In this document: positions 9,514 to 17,587 of the stretch, piece after piece | Layout of the letters: every line of letters begins with the position of its first letter | How positions within the stretch are numbered: position 1 is the first letter of the stretch | Assembly: GCF_039541875.1 (NCBI RefSeq) | Contig: NZ_BAABHB010000008.1 | Span: 62,001 to 126,000 of the forward strand | Reading direction: 5' to 3' | Source of the DNA: Nibrella viscosa | GTDB lineage: Bacteria; Bacteroidota; Bacteroidia; Cytophagales; Spirosomataceae | Length of the DNA stretch: 64,000 nucleotides | Program-made: the position numbers and the translations under genes | The notes under the pieces: model-generated | Database searches by the model: none | Told to the model about the DNA's origin: nothing | The model's input: only the letters and a program-made list of their open reading frames with translations

Positions 9514-12500
9514 CCCCGTTGCCACCTACCGATTGCAGTTTCATGGTGAGTTCACATTCGACGATTTAGATCGCATTATTCCCTATCTCCAGAAGCTCGG
9601 AGTGGGTACCGTCTATGCCTCACCTATCTTTGAAGCACCCGCCGACAGTACCCACGGCTACGACGGTGTAAACCCCCATCGCGCCAACCCGGGTATTGGC
9701 ACCCGAAAGCAATTGCAGGACGTCAGTCAGAGCCTGAAAGACCAGGGCATCGGCTGGCTGCAGGACATTGTGCCCAACCACATGGCCTTCCACCCCGATA
9801 ACCCCTGGCTGACGGATGTCCTCGAAAAAGGACAGATTTCCGAATATGCGGCTTTCTTCGATGTCGCCTGGACAGGTAAGCTCTACCGGGGCCGCATTAT
9901 GGTGCCTTTTCTGGGCGCACCGCTGGACGAAGTTATCGCGAACGGCGAGTTAAGCATCGTGTACGAGGACAACCGTTTCTATTTCCGCTATTACGACACC
10001 GACTACCCGCTGCACCTGCGTTCCTACGCTACCATCCTCAAATCCGGTCCTGAACAACCCTCCGATGTTGTTCAGCAACTGATTGGTCAGATCAATGACC
10101 TGCACGACATCGACGAGCCTAAAGCTTACGCCATCCGCTGGGAAGAGTTACGCCTTCAGATGGGGTCGCTGATGAAAAACGAAGCCGTGCAATCGGGAGT
10201 AGATGCCTGTCTGAACGCCGTAAACAAAAATAAGGAGTTGCTGAGACAAATTTCCGACGAGCAGATCTACCGGCTTTGCTACTACGGCGAAACGGATACG
10301 CAGATCAACTACCGGCGCTTCTTCACCGTCAACAGCCTGATTTGCCTCAACATCCAGGACAAAGACGTGTTCGACCACTACCACAAGCTTATTAAAAAGA
10401 TGGTCGGGCAAGGCGTGTTCCAGGGACTGCGCATTGACCATATCGACGGGCTCTTTGACCCTACCGGCTACCTGGAAAACCTGCGCGAAATGGCCGGAGA
10501 CGAAACCTATATTGTAGTGGAGAAGATTCTGGAGCCGGGCGAGGATATACCCAAAAGCTGGCCCATTCAGGGCAATACCGGCTATGATTTTCTCTCGATA
10601 GTCAATAACCTGTTTACCAACCGGGAGAGCGAAGAGACCTTCACGCAGTTTTATCAAAAGCTGGTTGGCGACAGTACGCCGGTGCATGAGCAGATCCTGC
10701 AGAAGAAAGCCGCTATTCTTCGGGAGCACATGGCCGGGGAACACGAAAACCTGTACCAGCTCTTTCTGGTACTGAATCTGGCCGATGAGCAGATGCTGGC
10801 CGAAATAGGATCCGACGTGCTGAAAGAGGCAATCGGTGAACTGCTGATTCTGTGTCCGGTGTACCGCTACTATGGCAATAAACTACCGCTGGGAGCCGAA
10901 GAAACAGCGGCCGTGCAGGAAATCCTGAGCGGTGTCCGGCAGCGTAAACCCGAACTCGGCGCGGCCGTCGATTTGCTGGAAAACGTGATGCTCCGCAAAC
11001 CGGCCGAAGGCGATGAAGAGTACAACCGCAATGCGCAGCGTTTCTACCAGCGGTGCATGCAGTTTACGGGGCCGCTGATGGCTAAAGGCGTAGAAGATAC
11101 GCTGTTTTATACCTACAACCGCTTTATCGGTCATAATGAAGTTGGCGACTCGCCTGAGGTGTTCGGCATCTCGCCCGGGGAGTTTCACCGGAAAATGCAG
11201 GAGCGGCAGCAAAACTGGCCGCTGTCTATCAACGCCACCTCCACGCACGATACCAAGCGGGGTGAAGACGTACGCGCCCGCCTGAACGTGCTGACCGACC
11301 TGGCCGACGAATGGACCGAAGCCGTACAGGAGTGGCAGCGCATCAACGCCGGCCTGAAGAAAAATGATGCCCCTTACTCCAACGACGAATATTTTATTTA
11401 TCAGACCCTGATCGGCTCCTACCGGATGCCCAATCAGGACGAGGATGATTACAGGAACCGGCTGCAGGCGTATCTGGAAAAAGCCCTGCGCGAGGCTAAG
11501 CAACAGTCCAACTGGACCACGCCTAACGAGACCTACGAGCAGGCTACCAAAGACTTTGCGGTTCGGCTTCTGGAAGAGAAAGGCCCGTTCTGGAAAAGTT
11601 TTCGGAAACTCCACCAGAAGGTTGTGGATTTTGGCGTAGTAAACTCGCTGGCACAGTTGGTGCTGAAATTTACCTGCCCCGGCGTACCCGATGTCTACCA
11701 GGGCACCGAACTCTGGGACCTGAGCCTGGTAGACCCCGACAACCGGCGGGCGGTGAATTACGAGCAGCGGGAGCAATGGCTGGATGATATAGAAGCCCGC
11801 GCCAAAGACAAGCCAGAAGCCTTGCTGAAAGAACTCTGGAAAAATCGCTACGACGCCCGCATTAAGCTCTGGTTGGTGCATACGCTGCTGAACGAACGGA
11901 AGCAGCAGGCCGACGTTTTTGCGAAGGGCAAGTATATACCGCTCACCGTAGCAGGAAAACACAAAGACCATGTGCTGGCCTTTGCGCGTCGGCACCAGGG
12001 CACCTGGTATGTGGTGGCCGTGCCCCTGCACCTGGCAGCACTGAGCCGGAAGCAGAAGGAAGATGTGCTGGATCTGGACTGGAAAGATACCCGGATTGTG
12101 CTGCCGGCCAATGCTCCGGATGAGTGGGAAAGCTTACTGCTGAAGACTAAGGGCAAGCATGATAATGAACTTGCCGTCAAAGACCTCTTTAAGCGATTCC
12201 CGCTGGCGGTGCTGAAGATGCAGCAGCCGGTAACTAACCGGGCCGCCGGTATCCTGTTGTCCATCACCTCGCTGCCCTCGCCGTTCGGCATTGGCGATAT
12301 GGGGCCGGAAGCACGGGCGTTTGCTGATTTCCTGTTTCGCAGCCGACAAAAATACTGGCAGCTACTCCCACTCAACATGGCGGAGAAGGCGCAGGGGTAT
12401 TCGCCCTACAGCGCTATCAGTAGTATTGCCGGTAATACTCTCCTCATCAGTCCCGAATTGCTGGTCGACGAAGGACTGCTGGACAAAAAAGACCTGAAGA

Positions 12501-13738
12501 AATATCACCTCGAATCAACCGATAAAGTAGATTTTGGGGCCGCTGAGGGAGTGAAAGAAAAACTGTTCGATCAGGCATACGCCAATTTTGTCCAGGGTGC
12601 GTCGCCCGAACTCCAGCAGGCGTTTGAGCAGTTCTGCGAACGGGAGGCCAACTGGCTCGATGACTTTGCCGTTTACCTGGCCCTGAAACAGCAGCATAAT
12701 GGCAAACCGTGGTTTCAGTGGCCGGATCAGTACAAAAAACGAGACCCCGAGGCATTACAGGCGTTTGCCGACGAACACGCCGAGACGCTGCACAAGATCA
12801 AATGGCTGCAGTTTGTCTTTGCCAAACACTGGCGGGAGTTCAAGGCGTACTGCAACAGCCTGGACATTCAGCTCTTCGGCGACCTTCCGTTTTACATCAG
12901 CTACGATTCCGTGGATGTATGGTCGAACCGCGACATTTTCAACGTCGATGACGAGGGGAAGATGACCGGCGTTGCCGGTGTACCCCCGGATTATTTCAGC
13001 GAAGACGGCCAGCTCTGGGGCATGCCTACCTTTAAATGGGATGTGCTGAAAGAACGCGGTTACGACTGGTGGATACAGCGCATCCGCAAAAACATGCAGT
13101 TGTTCGACCTGCTGCGGCTGGACCACTTCCGCGCCTTTGCCGATTTCTGGGATGTGCCCGCCGGCGAGAAAACCGCCCGGAATGGCCAGTGGAAACGCGG
13201 TCCGCGTGCCGAACTGTTCCGGATTTTGGAAGAAGAATTAGGCCACCTATCGCTGGTGGCCGAAGACCTGGGCGACATTGATGAGCCGGTGTACCAGCTC
13301 CGCGATGAATTTAACCTGCCCGGTATGCGCGTGGTGCAGTTTGCCTTTAACGACTCCCTGCCGGTAACCGAACATATTCCGCATAACTACAACACCACCA
13401 ACTGCGTAGCTTATACCGGAACGCACGATAACAACACTACGGTAGGCTGGTACCGCAAAGATGCCGCCAAAGAGGATCGCAAGCGGCTGGATCAGTATGT
13501 GGGCACCGCCGTACGTGAAAAAGACGTGCATAAGGTCCTGGCCCGGCTCATCTACGGCTCCGTGGCCCGCATTGCCATGCTGCCGGTGCAGGATGTAATC
13601 GGTCTGGACGAAACCGCCCGGCTGAACACCCCCGGCTCAGGCGAAAACAACTGGCTGTGGCGGCTGAAGCCGGGGCAGTTGACCCAGGCCGAAGAGAAAT
13701 GGCTGCGGAAAATGACCAGGCTGTTCAACCGGCGATAA
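9506..13738 (+). CDS. Fused malto-oligosyltrehalose synthase / 4-alpha-glucanotransferase (TreY-MalQ)
   Basis: One uninterrupted 1410-residue frame carries two enzymes. Residues 1 to about 905 are TreY (GH13_26), which converts the reducing-end alpha-1,4 bond of a maltodextrin to alpha,alpha-1,1: TYRLQFH start, Asp311 in LRIDHIDG, Glu339 in VVEKILEPGE, Asp582 in STHDTKRGEDVRARL. From about residue 910 (AAGILLSITSLPSPFGIGDM) a complete MalQ (GH77) follows: Asp1206 in LRLDHFRAF, Glu1253 in VAEDLGD, Asp1308 in YTGTHDNNT. MalQ disproportionates maltodextrins, so it could lengthen chains too short for TreY. I chose ATG 9506; a start at 9422 would lie inside treZ. Both active sites look intact. Confidence 0.95.
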   Translation: MYNPVATYRLQFHGEFTFDDLDRIIPYLQKLGVGTVYASPIFEAPADSTHGYDGVNPHRANPGIGTRKQLQDVSQSLKDQGIGWLQDIVPNHMAFHPDNPWLTDVLEKGQISEYAAFFDVAWTGKLYRGRIMVPFLGAPLDEVIANGELSIVYEDNRFYFRYYDTDYPLHLRSYATILKSGPEQPSDVVQQLIGQINDLHDIDEPKAYAIRWEELRLQMGSLMKNEAVQSGVDACLNAVNKNKELLRQISDEQIYRLCYYGETDTQINYRRFFTVNSLICLNIQDKDVFDHYHKLIKKMVGQGVFQGLRIDHIDGLFDPTGYLENLREMAGDETYIVVEKILEPGEDIPKSWPIQGNTGYDFLSIVNNLFTNRESEETFTQFYQKLVGDSTPVHEQILQKKAAILREHMAGEHENLYQLFLVLNLADEQMLAEIGSDVLKEAIGELLILCPVYRYYGNKLPLGAEETAAVQEILSGVRQRKPELGAAVDLLENVMLRKPAEGDEEYNRNAQRFYQRCMQFTGPLMAKGVEDTLFYTYNRFIGHNEVGDSPEVFGISPGEFHRKMQERQQNWPLSINATSTHDTKRGEDVRARLNVLTDLADEWTEAVQEWQRINAGLKKNDAPYSNDEYFIYQTLIGSYRMPNQDEDDYRNRLQAYLEKALREAKQQSNWTTPNETYEQATKDFAVRLLEEKGPFWKSFRKLHQKVVDFGVVNSLAQLVLKFTCPGVPDVYQGTELWDLSLVDPDNRRAVNYEQREQWLDDIEARAKDKPEALLKELWKNRYDARIKLWLVHTLLNERKQQADVFAKGKYIPLTVAGKHKDHVLAFARRHQGTWYVVAVPLHLAALSRKQKEDVLDLDWKDTRIVLPANAPDEWESLLLKTKGKHDNELAVKDLFKRFPLAVLKMQQPVTNRAAGILLSITSLPSPFGIGDMGPEARAFADFLFRSRQKYWQLLPLNMAEKAQGYSPYSAISSIAGNTLLISPELLVDEGLLDKKDLKKYHLESTDKVDFGAAEGVKEKLFDQAYANFVQGASPELQQAFEQFCEREANWLDDFAVYLALKQQHNGKPWFQWPDQYKKRDPEALQAFADEHAETLHKIKWLQFVFAKHWREFKAYCNSLDIQLFGDLPFYISYDSVDVWSNRDIFNVDDEGKMTGVAGVPPDYFSEDGQLWGMPTFKWDVLKERGYDWWIQRIRKNMQLFDLLRLDHFRAFADFWDVPAGEKTARNGQWKRGPRAELFRILEEELGHLSLVAEDLGDIDEPVYQLRDEFNLPGMRVVQFAFNDSLPVTEHIPHNYNTTNCVAYTGTHDNNTTVGWYRKDAAKEDRKRLDQYVGTAVREKDVHKVLARLIYGSVARIAMLPVQDVIGLDETARLNTPGSGENNWLWRLKPGQLTQAEEKWLRKMTRLFNRR

Positions 13739-13790
13739 CTAAGAAGCTGAGTAACCAGCCATGTCGGCTGGTTACTCAGCTTCTTAGTTA
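13736..13790. terminator. Perfect 25-bp hairpin between convergent ends
   Basis: The arms 13736-13760 and 13766-13790 are perfect inverted repeats around the 5-base loop ATGTC. The left arm starts with the TAA stop of treY/malQ. The right arm ends with the complement of the TAA stop of the AI-2E remnant on the other strand. It should terminate transcription from both sides, although no long T-run follows. Confidence 0.8.
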
Positions 13791-13990
13791 TTCAAACGTT
13801 TCTTTCAGCGTATCCACCCATTTAGGGTCTTCTACCTCATCTTCCAGCAGGAAAGAGTAGGGGTGCAGTTCCGAAAGGTGCGAGCAAACGATACGGACAA
13901 TGGCAAACAAGGGTTCAGACAGAATCATATCCGGAATGCCCCAGATTAGCTCCCCCGCTACAACGGCAATAATGGTGAAAACAGGCCTCT
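13788..13990 (-). pseudogene. C-terminal remnant of an AI-2E-family transporter
   Basis: On the minus strand an open segment of about 67 codons ends at TAA (13788-13790). It contains VFTIIAVVAGELIWGIPDMI, then LSEPLFAIVRIVCSHL and LHPYSFLLEDEVEDPKW. This matches the last conserved stretch of AI-2E/PerM-type exporters (FT.IA...GG..WGI.GM.L.IPL.AI.KI...H...L.P..FLL). The N-terminal 300 or so residues are gone, and the homology stops beside an 11-bp inverted repeat (13991-14015). It is not a copy of the intact AI-2E gene at 49962-51083, whose C-terminus differs clearly. Confidence 0.6.
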
Positions 13991-14015
13991 CTATACCAGC
14001 ACCCTGCTGGTATAG
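13991..14015. repeat. 11-bp perfect inverted repeat at the truncation point
   Basis: CTATACCAGCA and TGCTGGTATAG flank a 3-base loop (CCC). The palindrome abuts the point where AI-2E similarity ends. It could be a deletion junction, a small terminator or an operator; nothing in the sequence decides between these. Confidence 0.55.
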
Positions 14016-14073
14016 TTGACAGTAGCATGGTGGATTTTTTTGAACATCAGGTGAATAGGGCGGTTATTCCCCC

Positions 14074-14247
14074 ATACGTTATGATCAACTTATTTAACAA
14101 TGAAAACGAAATATTGGATTCTGACCTTGACGCTTTCTGACTATACTGGGTAGTATAACGCAATTCGGTTGCGAGTCTAAAACCGAACGAAAAGCCGAAG
14201 AGGTACAGGATGCCTACAAAGATCTTTCTGCTCAAATACGTTATGAT
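14074..14247. repeat. 12-bp direct repeats ATACGTTATGAT flanking the lipoprotein remnant
   Basis: Identical copies of ATACGTTATGAT occur at 14074-14085 and 14236-14247. The second includes the ATG of the flavin oxidoreductase (14243). They flank the broken lipoprotein segment and could be target duplications or the product of a small tandem rearrangement. Confidence 0.6.
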
Positions 14248-14250
14248 TAA
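14100..14250 (+). pseudogene. Frameshifted small lipoprotein remnant
   Basis: ATG at 14100 opens MKTKYWILTLTLS and then reaches an in-frame TAG (14151). Shifting frame at about 14134-14139 gives the missing second half of a signal peptide, LTILGSITQFGC, whose Cys fits a lipobox. A charged stretch ESKTERKAEEVQDAYKDL follows, ending in TAA (14248-14250). One indel therefore seems to have broken a short lipoprotein gene. The end overlaps the start of the flavin oxidoreductase, so the 3' part is probably also lost. Function unknown. Confidence 0.5.
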
Positions 14251-15208
14251 GATTGGATACCACTCCTCGCACGAACAATTTAAGCCCAGCACATTACTAA
14301 GGAACGTTCGACTGGCCCAGCAGGCTGGGTTTACGGCCGGTTCCTGCTCCGACCACTTTCATCCCTGGAGTAATACCCAGGGCGAAAGCGGCTTTGCCTG
14401 GTCGTGGCTGGGCGCGGCTTTGCAGGCTACCAACCTGAGCTTTGGCGTGGTCAATGCGCCTGGTCAGCGCTACCACCCGGCCATCATTGCCCAGGCCGCA
14501 GCTACCCTGGCCGAATTGTTTCCGGAGCGATTCTGGATTGCTGTAGGCTCCGGGCAGGCGCTCAACGAACATATTACCGGCGACAAGTGGCCATCCAAAG
14601 CCGACCGGAACGTTCGGCTAAAAGAGTGTGTCGATATTATGCGAGCGCTCTGGAACGGCGAAACAGTGACCCATAAGGGCCTGGTAACGGTGGAGGACGC
14701 TATTCTGTTTACCCGCCCGACCGTAAAGCCCCTGATTTTTGGGGCCGCCGTTACCGCCAAAACCGCCGAATGGGTGGGTAGTTGGGCGGATGGCCTGCTG
14801 ACGATTTCGCAGCCCCGGGAAAAGCTGCAGGAGGTTGTGGATGCGTTCCGGCGCGGTGGGGGCGAGGGCAAACCCATGAACCTGAAAGTGCAGCTCTCCT
14901 ACGCCGATACTGAGGAAACAGCGCTACAGGGCGCTCACCAACAATGGCGCTCCAATGTGTTCCCTAACAATGCCCTGACCGAATTACGAATGCCGGAACA
15001 GTTTGAAGCCATCGGCCAGATGGTGAAACCCGATGAAATTACCAATATGGTAAACATTTCGTCGGACCCGGCCCGCCATATTGCCTGGTTGCAGACGTAC
15101 CTCGACATAGGCTTTGAGCAGCTTTATCTACATAATGTCAACCTGGAGCACGAGCGGTTTATCGACGTATTTGGCGAACGAGTGCTGCCTGCGCTGCTAA
15201 CAAAATAA
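14243..15208 (+). CDS. LLM-class flavin-dependent oxidoreductase, non-F420 type
   Basis: Encodes 321 residues of the bacterial luciferase-like monooxygenase fold. The start MIKIGYHSSHEQF and the sequence SCSDHFHPW resemble F420-dependent LLM proteins. Because Bacteroidota lack F420, this fits the subgroup thought to have reverted to flavin (described as probable non-F420 flavinoid oxidoreductase). FPERFWIAVGSGQALNEHI is the conserved strand after the substrate pocket. I chose ATG 14243; an earlier ATG at 14210 lies in the lipoprotein remnant and adds residues with no counterpart. Substrate unknown. It heads a same-strand run with the SDR and TerB-like genes, 50 bases before the SDR. Confidence 0.85.
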   Translation: MIKIGYHSSHEQFKPSTLLRNVRLAQQAGFTAGSCSDHFHPWSNTQGESGFAWSWLGAALQATNLSFGVVNAPGQRYHPAIIAQAAATLAELFPERFWIAVGSGQALNEHITGDKWPSKADRNVRLKECVDIMRALWNGETVTHKGLVTVEDAILFTRPTVKPLIFGAAVTAKTAEWVGSWADGLLTISQPREKLQEVVDAFRRGGGEGKPMNLKVQLSYADTEETALQGAHQQWRSNVFPNNALTELRMPEQFEAIGQMVKPDEITNMVNISSDPARHIAWLQTYLDIGFEQLYLHNVNLEHERFIDVFGERVLPALLTK

Positions 15209-15258
15209 ACATCATCTCTTCCTGATAGTTAACCATAAAGACCAACAAATCAACGATT

Positions 15259-16464
15259 ATGAATACAGAATCACAAAAAACAGCCCTGATCACGGGGGCC
15301 TCCAGCGGCATTGGCCGGGAGCTAGCAAAGTTATTTGCTAAGGACGGCTATAACCTCGTTCTGGTTGCCCGGAGCGAAGACAACTTGCAGCAGTTTGGCG
15401 ATGAACTGAAGCAACAGCATGGCCTTCAGCAGGTCACTATTGTCGACAAAGATTTGTCGAAGGAGAATGCGGCCCGCGACGTGTACGATGAGGTTACCGG
15501 GCAGGGTATCACTGTCAACGTGCTGGTGAACGATGCCGGTGTGGGGCTGCACGGTATGTTTGCTACCGAAACAGATTGGGAGAAAGAAAGCGCGATGATT
15601 CACCTGAATACCATTACGCTGACGCACCTGACCAAGCTGTTCCTGAAGGATATGGTTGCCCGCAATGAAGGTAAGATTCTGAATCTGGCCTCGATTGTAT
15701 CCATCATGCCGAATCCGCTGATGGCCGTGTATGCCGGTACCAAGGCGTATGTCTATAATTTCACGCAGTCGCTCGTAAATGAACTGAAAGATACCAACGT
15801 CACCATTACGGCGCTGCTGCCCAATGCCACGGATACCGATTTCTTTAACAAAGCCGGTGCCGAGAATACCAAAGTTACCGAAAAGCTGGATGACCCGGTG
15901 ATGGTGGCTAAAGATGGGTATAAGGCCCTGATGAAAGGAGAAGCCAAAGTGGTTGCGGGCGGCCTGGGTAATAAGTCATATGAGGTGCTGGCCCATATTG
16001 CGCCGGAGGAGGCTCTGAACGCCATGATGCGCAAAAACATGGAGCCAAAGGATGAAGAACTGGACGGTTCTTCGACAAACTCAAGCCTGGCCTGGGGCAT
16101 CGGTGCAGCTGCCGCTATCCTGATCGGTATTGCGGCCGTAGCCGTGTATAACAACACCAGTGCGTACGACCAGCTCCGGTATCGGTATAAGTTCAGCAGA
16201 GCTAAGTCGAAAGTGGCCAATGCTTTTAACAATATGAAAGACAGTGTTGCCGATACCTGGTCAGATGCGGAAAACAGCGCTAAAAAGACGTGGGCAAACA
16301 CTAAAGACGAAGCAAAAGACCGTTGGTCGGCTGGTAAAAATAGCGCCAAAGATACCTGGGCGAGCGGTAAGGATGGCACCCAGGAATCCTGGTCAGACGC
16401 CAGACACGGTGCCAAAGATGCCTGGTCCAGCGTTAGAAAAGCAGTCGTCGACGCAATGTCCTAA
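15259..16464 (+). CDS. Short-chain dehydrogenase with membrane anchor and six 11-residue LEA-like repeats
   Basis: Encodes 401 residues. Residues 8 to about 265 form a classical SDR: dinucleotide motif TGASSGIG (12-19), Ser in NLASIVS and YAGTK for the YxxxK pair. The usual NNAG motif reads NDAG. A hydrophobic helix follows at about residues 276-298 (WGIGAAAAILIGIAAVAV). The tail, residues 334-399, is exactly six consecutive 11-residue units that each begin with Trp: WSDAENSAKKT, WANTKDEAKDR, WSAGKNSAKDT, WASGKDGTQES, WSDARHGAKDA, WSSVRKAVVDA. Ala/Lys/Asp-rich hendecads resemble group 3 LEA proteins and other amphipathic-helix repeats. The enzyme would be tethered to the membrane, with the tail on the opposite face or lying along it. 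Confidence 0.9.
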   Translation: MNTESQKTALITGASSGIGRELAKLFAKDGYNLVLVARSEDNLQQFGDELKQQHGLQQVTIVDKDLSKENAARDVYDEVTGQGITVNVLVNDAGVGLHGMFATETDWEKESAMIHLNTITLTHLTKLFLKDMVARNEGKILNLASIVSIMPNPLMAVYAGTKAYVYNFTQSLVNELKDTNVTITALLPNATDTDFFNKAGAENTKVTEKLDDPVMVAKDGYKALMKGEAKVVAGGLGNKSYEVLAHIAPEEALNAMMRKNMEPKDEELDGSSTNSSLAWGIGAAAAILIGIAAVAVYNNTSAYDQLRYRYKFSRAKSKVANAFNNMKDSVADTWSDAENSAKKTWANTKDEAKDRWSAGKNSAKDTWASGKDGTQESWSDARHGAKDAWSSVRKAVVDAMS

Positions 16465-16476
16465 GGATAGGCTACG

Positions 16477-16515
16477 TATGGCAACAGGATTGTTTTATAC
16501 GCTTCTGTTGCCATA
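16477..16515 (+). terminator. Stem-loop after the SDR gene
   Basis: Perfect 11-bp arms TATGGCAACAG (16477-16487) and CTGTTGCCATA (16505-16515) with a 17-base loop, 12 bases after the SDR stop and 22 before the TerB-like start. No strong T-run follows, so it may be a weak terminator or mRNA end stabiliser. Confidence 0.5.
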
Positions 16516-16536
16516 TTGATGTTAATTCATCAACGT

Positions 16537-17334
16537 ATGGAGCAGCAGCAACAGACCTTACTCAAAGACTACTCATTAGAAGAACGGGGGGCTTACTTTG
16601 GCGCATTAGCGACCATGGCTTCGGCCGACGGCAATGTATCGCCCGAAGAACTGGAGTTTCTGCGCCTGATGGGCGAAGCCGCCGAACTCCCCGAGAACAT
16701 GCGGGAAGAGGTGGTGCAGATTGCCAACAACCCGTCTGCTATTAGCCTTCAGCGCTGCCTGAATACCCTGAAAGGCAGCCAGCTCCGTTTTTCGTTTATC
16801 ACCGATATTATCAGTTTCGCCAAATCCGACGGCAACTACTCGCCGGATGAGCAGGACCGTATAAAAGATATGGCGGCTTACCTGGAGGTTACCCAGGAGC
16901 AGTTTAGTATATTGGATCAGTTTGTCGACAAAGCCGGCGAAGCGCAGCAGCGGGGCGAAGATCCTACTTCGCCATCCTTTCTGAACAAGAGCGGCTTTGG
17001 CGATATGTTTAAAAACGTTAATATTTCTCCACAGATGGTGCAGGGGATGCTGGGTATTCTGGCACCAATCGTTATTGCGGGGATGATGCGGGGTGGCCGA
17101 CGGCGAGGTGGTATGGGTAGCATGATTGGTGGTGGGCTGTTGGGCAGCTTGTTGGGCGGGGGCGGTATGTATCGCGGGAGTGGCCGGCATAGCGGTGGCA
17201 TGGGATCGTTGATTTCGATATTGGGCGGATTGAATGGCAGGCCGGGGTATGATAGTATGCGTTCGGGCGGATTGGGTGGTTTGCTGGGTGGTATATTGGG
17301 TGGCGGCCGTCGACGGGGCGGATTTGGCTGGTAA
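16537..17334 (+). CDS. TerB-like protein with glycine-rich C-terminus
   Basis: Encodes 265 residues. The N-terminal 150 residues are helical with two DG-containing motifs spaced like the metal-binding sites of TerB/tellurite-resistance proteins: ASADGNVSPEELEFL and AKSDGNYSPDEQDRI. After a linker, a hydrophobic segment (MVQGMLGILAPIVIAGMM) leads into about 85 residues rich in Gly, Arg and Met (GGRRRGG, GGGLLGSLLGGGG), which are low complexity. I chose ATG 16537 (MEQQQQTLL) over an ATG 21 bases upstream. Function unknown; TerB domains are linked to stress and membrane-associated complexes. It follows the SDR on the same strand and ends at a strong terminator. Confidence 0.8.
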   Translation: MEQQQQTLLKDYSLEERGAYFGALATMASADGNVSPEELEFLRLMGEAAELPENMREEVVQIANNPSAISLQRCLNTLKGSQLRFSFITDIISFAKSDGNYSPDEQDRIKDMAAYLEVTQEQFSILDQFVDKAGEAQQRGEDPTSPSFLNKSGFGDMFKNVNISPQMVQGMLGILAPIVIAGMMRGGRRRGGMGSMIGGGLLGSLLGGGGMYRGSGRHSGGMGSLISILGGLNGRPGYDSMRSGGLGGLLGGILGGGRRRGGFGW

Positions 17335-17355
17335 TACATACCATAGAATGGGATG

Positions 17356-17405
17356 GGGATTATGCCGCCGGGCCTACCTGGCTCCGGTGGCATAATCCCT
17401 TTTTT
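17356..17405 (+). terminator. Rho-independent terminator after the TerB-like gene
   Basis: GGGATTATGCC (from 17356) pairs with GGCATAATCCC (ending 17399), with further GC pairing inside, and is followed by six T (TTTTTT, about 17400-17405). Confidence 0.85.
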
Positions 17406-17509
17406 GTACAAATCACCAGTGGGCCGCGTAAGGCAGGCCGGAGCGGCTAAAAAGCTAATTTTAAAACGATTTTTGCTTTAGTGCGCTCATAATTAGATGA
17501 AGTTCAGAC

Positions 17510-17540
17510 TTGGGTTTACGCTAATTTTCCTGTAATTTTG
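17510..17540 (+). promoter_or_regulatory. Predicted atpD promoter, Bacteroidota type
   Basis: TTG at 17510-17512, then 20 bases, then TAATTTTG (17533-17540), matching the -33 TTG / -7 TAnnTTTG consensus. Transcription would start near 17547, giving a leader of about 40 bases before atpD. Confidence 0.7.
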
Positions 17541-17587
17541 CGTGCCGAATCATAAGGCAACTTCTTTTATACCTACTTCAATACGCA

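Noticed and set aside
10883..12031. Long minus-strand frame (382 codons) antisense to treY/malQ
   Set aside because: It mirrors the codon structure of the strong TreY frame, has no recognisable domain and no start context.
14047..14292. Minus-strand frame of 81 codons before the flavin oxidoreductase
   Set aside because: No recognisable pattern, and it runs antisense to both the oxidoreductase start and the lipoprotein remnant.
16258..16455. Repeated units in the SDR tail as a possible CRISPR or minisatellite
   Set aside because: The period is 33 bases in frame with the codons, and the DNA copies are too diverged; the repeat is at protein level.
16917..17411. Proline-rich minus-strand frame
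   Set aside because: It is the complement of the glycine-rich tail of the TerB-like protein and of its terminator.
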